Below are positions 58,228 through 64,000 of a DNA stretch of 64,000 nt, in pieces. Origin of the DNA: Ancylobacter moscoviensis (lineage in GTDB: Bacteria > Pseudomonadota > Alphaproteobacteria > Rhizobiales > Xanthobacteraceae); contig NZ_VMBP01000001.1 in the NCBI RefSeq assembly GCF_007559435.1, positions 1 through 64,000 of the forward strand. The letters are read 5' to 3'. Within the stretch, counting starts at the first letter, position 1; every line of letters begins with the position of its first letter. The position numbers were made by a program, and so were the translations under genes. A model generated the notes under the pieces. It saw nothing but the letters and a program-made list of their open reading frames with translations. It did not search any database and was not told the origin of the DNA.

Positions 58228-58871
58228 CACAGCACCTCCAGTATCTGCGCGGTGGCGAGCGGCACGCCGCACACATCCGCGACATAGGACAGAGCGAGGT
58301 CGTGCCGGGCGCGCGAGAAGTCGGCCAGCGCGTCCGCCGCCAGGAAGGGTTCGATGTCGCGCATGAAGGCGTCGGCCGCGGTGAGCGTGCAGCCGATATG
58401 GGCGTAGACGCCGCAGATGATCAGCTGGTCGCGGTCGCGCGCGCGCATCAGCGTCTCCAAATTGGAGCGCTGGAAAGCGCTGTAGCGGTGCTTCACCAGC
58501 GTGAAGTCGCCCGGCTCCGGCGCCAGCGCGGTGACGATAGGCTGGTGCTCGGGCGCCGCGCTCATGCCCGGTCCCCAGAGGTTGGCCTGAAGGCCGCGGT
58601 CACGGCGGTCCTGATCGCCTTCCTGCGCGGTGTAGAACACCGGCACGCCCGCCGCCCGCGCCGCTTTCGCCAGCGCCGCGATATTGGCGATCACCAGCGC
58701 GATGGGCGAGGCGTCCGGCGGGAAGACCCGCAGGAAATAGTTCTGCATGTCGTGGATCAGCAGCGCCGCCCGGTCGCGCTCCAGCTTCCACGGCGCACGC
58801 GGCTTCGGCAACTCGTCCGCACGCGGCAGCTCGTAGGGGGCAACTGTCGGCAGCCCCGGTTTGGCAGCCAT
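58227..58871 (-). CDS. entB: Isochorismatase, stand-alone (EntB N-terminal equivalent)
   Basis: A 214-residue isochorismatase-family hydrolase: D41 in LLIHDMQNYFLR, Lys in TLVKHRYSAFQRSNLE, and GVYAHIGCTLTAADAFMRDI near the C-terminus, matching EntB/DhbB/VibB residue for residue in these blocks. It removes pyruvate from isochorismate to give 2,3-dihydro-2,3-dihydroxybenzoate. The carrier domain that normally follows is encoded by the next, overlapping gene. Two bases separate its start from the entE stop. The open frame continues upstream into entE, but MAAKPG is the natural start. Confidence 0.92.
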   Translation of the reverse strand: MAAKPGLPTVAPYELPRADELPKPRAPWKLERDRAALLIHDMQNYFLRVFPPDASPIALVIANIAALAKAARAAGVPVFYTAQEGDQDRRDRGLQANLWGPGMSAAPEHQPIVTALAPEPGDFTLVKHRYSAFQRSNLETLMRARDRDQLIICGVYAHIGCTLTAADAFMRDIEPFLAADALADFSRARHDLALSYVADVCGVPLATAQILEVL

Positions 58872-58873
58872 GC

Positions 58874-60502
58874 TCACTTCTCCGCCTCGACGGCTTCGAG
58901 GAAACGGCGGCGCAGGCTGGCGCGCAACTCCTTGCGGCTCACCTTGCCCACCGCCGTGGTCTCGAAGGCGTCGACGAACACCACCTGGTCCGGCACCTTG
59001 AAATCGGCGAGCCCGCGCGTGCGCATCCACGCCTTCAGCGCCGCCGCCTTCGGCTTGTCGCCTTGCGGGATCACGAAGGCGCAGGAGCGCTCACCGAGGA
59101 ACTCATCGGGGAGAGAGACCACCGCCGCGTCGAACACGCTCGGGTGCGCGAGGAGATGGTCCTCGATCTCCTCGGCCGAGATCTTCTCGCCGGCGCGGTT
59201 GATGTGGTCGGTCGCCCGCCCCTGCACGACGAGATAGCCCTCTTGCGTGCGCTTCACCACGTCGCCGGTGCGGTAGAAGCCGTCGGCGGTGAAGGAGCGG
59301 GCGTTGGCGCCGTCATTGTTGTGGTAGGCGCGGATCGTATAGGGCCCGCGCGTCAGCAGGTTTCCCGCCTCGCCCTCGGGCACGGGGTTGCCTTCATCGT
59401 CGAGGATCAGCACCTCGTCGTCGGCGCTGATCGGCCGGCCCTGCGTGGAGACGATGATCTCCTCGGGATCGTCGAGACGTGTGTAGTTCACCAGCCCCTC
59501 GGCCATGCCGAACACCTGCTGCAATGTGCAGCCGAGCACCGGCTTTACCCGGCGGGCGGATTCGGTGAGGAACTTGGCGCCGCCGACCTGCAGCACCTGC
59601 AAGGACGAGAGGTCATGCGTCGTGCTCGGCGCCGCCTGCAGCCAGAGCAAGGCGAGGGGCGGCACCAGCCCGGTAATGGTCACGCCCTCGCGCGCGATCA
59701 GCGGGAAGGCGGCTTCGGGGCTCGGCGAAGGCGAGAGCACCACACGCGAGCCGGCATGGAGCGCGCCGAACACGCCGGGCGAAGACATGGGGAAATTGTG
59801 CGCGACGGGGAGCGCGGCAAGATAGACGCTGTCAGTGTTCAGCTTGCAGATCTCGGCACTGGCGCGGAACGAGTAGATGTAGTCGTCATGCGTGCGCGGG
59901 ATGAGCTTGGAGAGCCCCGTCGAGCCACCGGAAATCTGGAGAAAAGCCACGTCGGACGGATCGGCGTCTTCCGGCAGCGGCGCGGCGCTGTCGGGAAGGG
60001 CATCGAGCGCGGTGAACGGCCCGCCGTCGCCGACAACGACGATGTGTTCGACCTCCGGCACCTCGCGGCGCACCTCTTCGGCCAGCCCGCGATAGTCGAA
60101 GCCGTCATGCCGGTCGGCGACGATGTAGCCGCGCGCCTCGGCGGTGCGGGCGAAATGGACGATCTCGACGATGCGGTGGGCCGGCAGCGCGTAGACCGGG
60201 ATGAGCCGGGCGCGGAACAGGCCGAACACCACGGAGAGGAACTCCGGGATGTTGGGGAGTTGCACGATTACCCGGTCGCCAGGCTTGAGGCCCAGCGCCA
60301 GCATGCCGCGCGCGACTTTTTCGGCGCGTTCCTCAAGCTCGCTGAACGTCCAGCGCTGTCCACCGCCGACCACGGCGATATGCTCCGGCAATTCCCGGCC
60401 ACGCTCGCGCAGGAAGGAGGAGAAGGTCTCGCCACGCCAATAGCCCCTGGCGCGATAGCGGGCGGCGAATTCTTCCGGCCAAATCTGCGACAGCGGCTTC
60501 AC
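58874..60502 (-). CDS. entE: 2,3-dihydroxybenzoate-AMP ligase
   Basis: A 542-residue adenylating enzyme: [20 protein letters not shown] (P-loop), [16 protein letters not shown] (A5), YRTGDVV and [11 protein letters not shown], with a C-terminal Lys in [10 protein letters not shown]. It activates DHB with ATP and loads the aryl carrier protein. The start is GTG 60502, which overlaps the entC stop (GTGA) and has GGAGGAG seven bases upstream; the first conserved stretch, [15 protein letters not shown], follows at once. Confidence 0.93.
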   Translation of the reverse strand: MKPLSQIWPEEFAARYRARGYWRGETFSSFLRERGRELPEHIAVVGGGQRWTFSELEERAEKVARGMLALGLKPGDRVIVQLPNIPEFLSVVFGLFRARLIPVYALPAHRIVEIVHFARTAEARGYIVADRHDGFDYRGLAEEVRREVPEVEHIVVVGDGGPFTALDALPDSAAPLPEDADPSDVAFLQISGGSTGLSKLIPRTHDDYIYSFRASAEICKLNTDSVYLAALPVAHNFPMSSPGVFGALHAGSRVVLSPSPSPEAAFPLIAREGVTITGLVPPLALLWLQAAPSTTHDLSSLQVLQVGGAKFLTESARRVKPVLGCTLQQVFGMAEGLVNYTRLDDPEEIIVSTQGRPISADDEVLILDDEGNPVPEGEAGNLLTRGPYTIRAYHNNDGANARSFTADGFYRTGDVVKRTQEGYLVVQGRATDHINRAGEKISAEEIEDHLLAHPSVFDAAVVSLPDEFLGERSCAFVIPQGDKPKAAALKAWMRTRGLADFKVPDQVVFVDAFETTAVGKVSRKELRASLRRRFLEAVEAEK

Positions 60503-61740
60503 GCCTGCTCCTCCGAACGCACGCGGCCATGCTCGTCGATGCCGAGCGCACCCAGCAGGGCGGTGAACTTGGCCGAGGTCTCCTCCCCTTCGGCCACGGG
60601 GTCCGAGCCGGCCACGATGCCGGCCCCGGCAAAGAGCCGCGCCTCGCGACCGGCGATCTCGGCACAGCGTATGGCGACGTGCCAGGCACCATCGCCCGCG
60701 GCATCGCACCAGCCGACCGCGCCGGCATAGAAGCCGCGCTTATAGCCTTCCAGCTCGGCGATGGCACGGGCGGCGGCGGCGCGCGGCGTGCCGCAGACGG
60801 CGGGCGTGGGATGCAGCAGCGCGGCAAGATCGAGGGCCGATGTGGCGGCGTCGCGCAGCCGGCCCACGATGCGCGTACCGAGGTGCCACATGCTGGCGGT
60901 GGCGGCGAGCGCAGGCGCCTCGGGCGCGGCGAGCTCGGTGCAGTAAGGGGCGAGCAGGTCGAGGATGGCGGTGACCACCTCCCGGTGCTCGCGCCGGTCC
61001 TTCTCCGAGGCGAGCAGCCCCTCGGCGGCGGCGCGGTCGGCGGCATCCTCACGGGCCCGCCGCGCCGAGCCCGCCAGCGGGTGCGAGACGACCCTCGCGC
61101 CTCGCTTGGACAGCAGCAGCTCTGGCGTCGCCCCGACCAGCGCCCGAGACGCTTCGCCGGAGCCCGCCGCCACCAGCGGCACGCAGAAGGCGGTGACGCT
61201 CGCATCCTCCGACAGCGCGCGCAGCAGGGCGCTGGCGTCGATCGCCCGGTCGGCCAGAAGCCGCAGGCTGCGCGAGAGCACGATCTTGCGTAGCCCTTCC
61301 TCCCGCCGCGCCATGCGCGAAAGGGCCTCGGCGACGGCGGACTCATAGGCCACGAGAGACGGTTCGGGCGTCACCTCCCAGCGTGGCGGCGGAGCCGCCC
61401 CACGCACCAGAGAAGGCGGCGGGAAGGCCGCGGCGAAGCAGGAGCGGCCGGCGCTGCGCGACAGCTCCGCCGGCCGGTAGAGATGGGGCGCAGCCGCTCG
61501 GTCGAAGGGCAGCGCGCCGACCACGAGGCGCGGACCGGCGCCCTCGGCCTCGATGAGGGCCCGCGCCCGCTCGCCGAGCGGCGACGGACCGTCCTCGACA
61601 AGGCCGAGGCAGCCCCGCCCGACGAGAGTCTCCTCACCGGAGACGAGCGCGAACGGCAGGGCGGGGGCGAACGGTGCCGCCTCGGCAGCCGCCTTCTCCG
61701 CCGCATCACACATCCGCATCGCTCCGTGGGGGACCGTCAT
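60499..61740 (-). CDS. entC: Isochorismate synthase
   Basis: A 413-residue chorismate-binding enzyme: [72 protein letters not shown] and [18 protein letters not shown] form the usual ordered blocks of MenF/EntC/DhbC proteins. It converts chorismate to isochorismate, the entry step of DHB synthesis. It lies 25 bp after the YncE-like gene and overlaps entE by four bases. Confidence 0.92.
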   Translation of the reverse strand: MTVPHGAMRMCDAAEKAAAEAAPFAPALPFALVSGEETLVGRGCLGLVEDGPSPLGERARALIEAEGAGPRLVVGALPFDRAAAPHLYRPAELSRSAGRSCFAAAFPPPSLVRGAAPPPRWEVTPEPSLVAYESAVAEALSRMARREEGLRKIVLSRSLRLLADRAIDASALLRALSEDASVTAFCVPLVAAGSGEASRALVGATPELLLSKRGARVVSHPLAGSARRAREDAADRAAAEGLLASEKDRREHREVVTAILDLLAPYCTELAAPEAPALAATASMWHLGTRIVGRLRDAATSALDLAALLHPTPAVCGTPRAAAARAIAELEGYKRGFYAGAVGWCDAAGDGAWHVAIRCAEIAGREARLFAGAGIVAGSDPVAEGEETSAKFTALLGALGIDEHGRVRSEEQA

Positions 61741-61765
61741 CGGGCATCCGCGCTCCGGCCGGCCG

Positions 61766-62956
61766 TCAGGGCTTGATCAGCGTGACGGTGTCGCCGAAGG
61801 GATCGACCATCGGCACGGGGCGCGGGCGCTGCCCCTCGCCGCCGGGACCGGCCGGCGGGGCACCGGCAGGCGCGGCCGCCTGCGGCGCGGCGGGAGCCGG
61901 CGCGGCGCCGGGGGCGGCAGCGGCACCGGCGGGCGGAGCCGGCGGACGCGGGCGGCCGGCGGTCTTCAGCTTATTGGAGACATAGGCGTTGCCCGAAGCG
62001 GCATCGACGGTGACCGTCTGCGGCATCGAGCCGGTCACGACATTGGCGACCGGTTCCAGCGTCTTGGTGTCGACCAGCGTGACGAAGCCGCCCTGCCGGT
62101 TCGCGACATAGAGGATGCTGCGCCCGGAATCGATGGCGAGGCTGAGCGCGCCGGCGCCGGTCGGGATCTTCTTGACCACCTTGCCGTCCTTCGCATCGAG
62201 CACGGCGACCTCGCCGGAGCCCTGATGCGCGACGAAGATCTGATCGCCCGACGCGTCGTAGGCGAGATTGATCGCCCCTTCGCCGCCCGACGGGAAGGTC
62301 GTCACCTTCTTGCTGCCGAGATCGACGACATGGACCTCGTTGCTCTCCAGGGCGGAAAGGAACAGGCGGTTGCCCTTCGCATCGAGAGCGATGCCGGTGA
62401 CGGCGCCGGGCAGATCGTCGATCGTGTCGACGATCTCGTTCTTGGCGCCATCGATCACCCACACGGAGGAGGACTTGTCGCGGCGGCCGGTGACGGTGAC
62501 GTAGGCGCGGTTCGCCGCCTCGTCGACGGCCACCTCGCGCACATGCGCCTTCTCGCCCTTGGCGAGCTTGGTGACGACCTTGCCGCTGGCGAGGTCGATC
62601 ACCGCGAGCGAGCCGTCGCGGGTCTGCGTGCCGTAGAGGGTCTTGGTCTTGTTGTTGATGCCGAGGCCGAAGACCGGGTCGTCGCCGAGCGCGATCGTCT
62701 CCTTGGTCTCCAGCGTCGCCGGATCGAGCGCGTAGACGAAGGTCTCGCTGGCACCGCGCGCGCCGGCGGCGGCGACATAGACGCGGTTCATCGGCGCGCT
62801 GAAGACGAGCTCGTAGAGCCCCGCGCCCGGCTTGGCCGACTTCACATATTCCGGATCGGCGAAAGCCGCGCCGGCAAGGCCGAACACCGCCACCGTGGCG
62901 AGGGCAATGGAGCGCAGGCGCAGGCGGGGCCGGGCAAAGGTCGCGTCGTTCGGCAT
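61766..62956 (-). CDS. YncE-like secreted beta-propeller protein
   Basis: A 396-residue protein with a signal peptide (hydrophobic residues about 16-30, cleavage near AFA) and seven or so WD/NHL/YVTN-type repeats: LYGTQTRDGSLAVIDLASGKVV, AYVTVTGRRD...WVIDGAKNEIV, IFVAHQGSGEVAVLDAKDGKVV, LYVANRQGGFVTLVDTKTLEPV. A Pro/Ala/Gly-rich stretch (about residues 333-380) precedes a short conserved end. E. coli YncE is periplasmic and iron-regulated, of uncertain role. Position between the binding protein and entC ties it to siderophore handling. Confidence 0.85.
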   Translation of the reverse strand: MPNDATFARPRLRLRSIALATVAVFGLAGAAFADPEYVKSAKPGAGLYELVFSAPMNRVYVAAAGARGASETFVYALDPATLETKETIALGDDPVFGLGINNKTKTLYGTQTRDGSLAVIDLASGKVVTKLAKGEKAHVREVAVDEAANRAYVTVTGRRDKSSSVWVIDGAKNEIVDTIDDLPGAVTGIALDAKGNRLFLSALESNEVHVVDLGSKKVTTFPSGGEGAINLAYDASGDQIFVAHQGSGEVAVLDAKDGKVVKKIPTGAGALSLAIDSGRSILYVANRQGGFVTLVDTKTLEPVANVVTGSMPQTVTVDAASGNAYVSNKLKTAGRPRPPAPPAGAAAAPGAAPAPAAPQAAAPAGAPPAGPGGEGQRPRPVPMVDPFGDTVTLIKP

Positions 62957-63023
62957 GACGTTTCTCCGTTGATGAATGAGGTCGGGTTGCGATGCGCGGG
63001 CGGCCCCGGCTTGCCGCCGCGTA

Positions 63024-64000
63024 TCAGTCGAGATCGATCCAGTTGGGCCCCTCGACCGGCACGGCGAGGAAGCGCGCGTTCACCTCCTCCACCGTCCGGC
63101 CGACATCGAGCCCGGCGAAGCGCTCGGGGTGAATCCATTTCGCCAGGATCTCGACGGTGAAGAGGTCGAGCGGCGAGTTGAGCATCTGGTGCGACAGGCC
63201 GTGGACGCGCTTGTCGCGCACCGCCGCCAGCCCGCCGAAGCCCGGCCGGGCGACGACGCGTGCCAGCGTCTCGCGCGCCCGCTCCAGGCTGTATTCCGGC
63301 CCGATCAACAGGCCGCCGGTGCCTTCCATGTGGCTGCCGCCGGTGGCGATGTAGACCTGTGGGTCCTGGGCGATGACATATTCGAGGTTGAGCTTGCCGA
63401 AGGCGCGCGGGATCACCGCCGCGCCGATATTCGTGCCGCCCACCGCCTCGATGATGTCGCCGACATTGCCCCGCCCCGGCGAATTGCAGCAGTCCGCGGT
63501 CATGGCGGCATGCGGCTCGAGGAAGACGCGCGGGCGCTCGCTATCCGTGAGTCCCTCGACCTTCGCGCGCACCGCGTCGATGCGGGCGCGGCGGAAGGCG
63601 AGGAAGTCCTCGGCCTGTGCCTGACGGCCGGTCGCCGCGCCGAGGAGGCGCAGGCTCGGTTCCAGATTGGCGAGCGGATGGGTGAAGAAGTCGATCACCA
63701 CCACGGGGATGCCGGCCGCCTCGATGCGCGCGCGCTCCTCGTCGGAGGGCTGCGAGCCGAGAGAAAACACCGCGAGGTCCGGCCGCGCCGCCACCACCTG
63801 CTCGACCGAGAGCGAACCGGCGGAGCTCGCCACTTTGGCGAGGCTGTCGATGGCGGGGAACTTGGCCTTGTAGGCGTCGAAGGTGCGCTTACCGATACGG
63901 TTGATGTCGCGCGGCCAGGCAGCGAGCACGCTCACCGGGTCGGGATGGATCAGCGAAAGCGCGATCAGGAAGCGCCCGTCATCGATGAGCAGCCGGCTCG
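63024..64000 (-). CDS. Periplasmic ferric-siderophore-binding protein, N-terminus beyond the window
   Basis: The C-terminal 325 or so residues of a class III (TroA/FepB-like) binding protein. Blocks seen: a start of domain one (DINRIGKRTF), QVVAARPDLAVF, AGIPVVVIDFFTHPL, an inter-domain helix with GRQAQAEDFLAFRRARID, then DIIEAVGGTNIG and EYVIAQDPQVYIATGG. It delivers the ferric siderophore to the FecCD permease. The frame is open to the right edge, so signal peptide and start are outside; a GTG at 63935 is internal. It heads the biosynthetic run, 67 bp before the YncE-like gene. Confidence 0.88.
   Translation of the reverse strand, partial: SRLLIDDGRFLIALSLIHPDPVSVLAAWPRDINRIGKRTFDAYKAKFPAIDSLAKVASSAGSLSVEQVVAARPDLAVFSLGSQPSDEERARIEAAGIPVVVIDFFTHPLANLEPSLRLLGAATGRQAQAEDFLAFRRARIDAVRAKVEGLTDSERPRVFLEPHAAMTADCCNSPGRGNVGDIIEAVGGTNIGAAVIPRAFGKLNLEYVIAQDPQVYIATGGSHMEGTGGLLIGPEYSLERARETLARVVARPGFGGLAAVRDKRVHGLSHQMLNSPLDLFTVEILAKWIHPERFAGLDVGRTVEEVNARFLAVPVEGPNWIDLD

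Overview
The window is a GC-rich (roughly two-thirds G+C) bacterial chromosome segment that is almost fully packed with genes. Gene content and order (cysNC-cysD divergent from a DUF2849-cysI-DUF934-cysH set; zapE-mdh-sucA-sucB-lpdA; xerC divergent from priA; sdhCDAB) point to an alphaproteobacterium of the Hyphomicrobiales, possibly a Xanthobacteraceae relative such as Ancylobacter or Starkeya. The family-level placement is inference. No insertion sequence, prophage, CRISPR array or convincing tRNA gene was seen.

Layout. 1-519: a strong minus-strand promoter and a structured leader, probably of an rRNA operon lying off the left edge. 0.5-3.7 kb: a DUF1737 protein, a CitE/HpcH-type lyase, an FAD oxidoreductase and a DUF429 protein. 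3.7-13.1 kb: sulfate assimilation, namely cysNC-cysD (minus), then DUF2849-cysI-DUF934-cysH and sbp-cysT-cysW (plus); the transporter ATPase CysA is not here. 13.1-24.6 kb: mixed housekeeping and envelope genes (YqaA-type membrane protein, HisE, a D,D-carboxypeptidase, a CobW-family GTPase, a CAP-domain lipoprotein, a large MscS channel, a GNAT enzyme, a serine protease, ZapE, a DUF1003 protein). 24.7-32.4 kb: TCA genes mdh, sucA, sucB and lpdA with a LysE exporter between the last two; sucCD is absent from the interval between mdh and sucA. 32.4-44.2 kb: a small secreted protein, a VOC protein, XerC, PriA, an ACT-like protein with an AEC permease behind a possible leader peptide, a DUF2161 nuclease-like protein, a spermidine-synthase-like protein, GluQ-RS and the sdhCDAB operon. 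44.4-50 kb: esterases, an M23 peptidase, an HNH endonuclease and DsbB.

50-64 kb: a catecholate siderophore locus. A tight minus-strand run reads periplasmic binding protein (cut by the right edge), YncE-like beta-propeller, entC, entE, a stand-alone isochorismatase, a stand-alone aryl carrier protein, entF and entA. A FecCD permease and an ABC ATPase converge on it from the other side, preceded by a divergent IroE-type esterase. The EntF adenylation domain carries residues matching the serine code, and the protein is a single C-A-T-TE module, so an enterobactin-like cyclic tri-(2,3-dihydroxybenzoyl-serine) is the expected product. EntB is split into two overlapping genes, and the entF adenylation domain contains an in-frame 12-bp tandem repeat. 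No phosphopantetheinyl transferase, exporter or TonB receptor is in view.

Intergenic gaps carry a family of short palindromes with a conserved flank (GTCAT + 9-bp stem + 5-nt loop + stem + CCACG), often as head-to-head pairs. They resemble REP/BIME elements and account for most of the repeat content.
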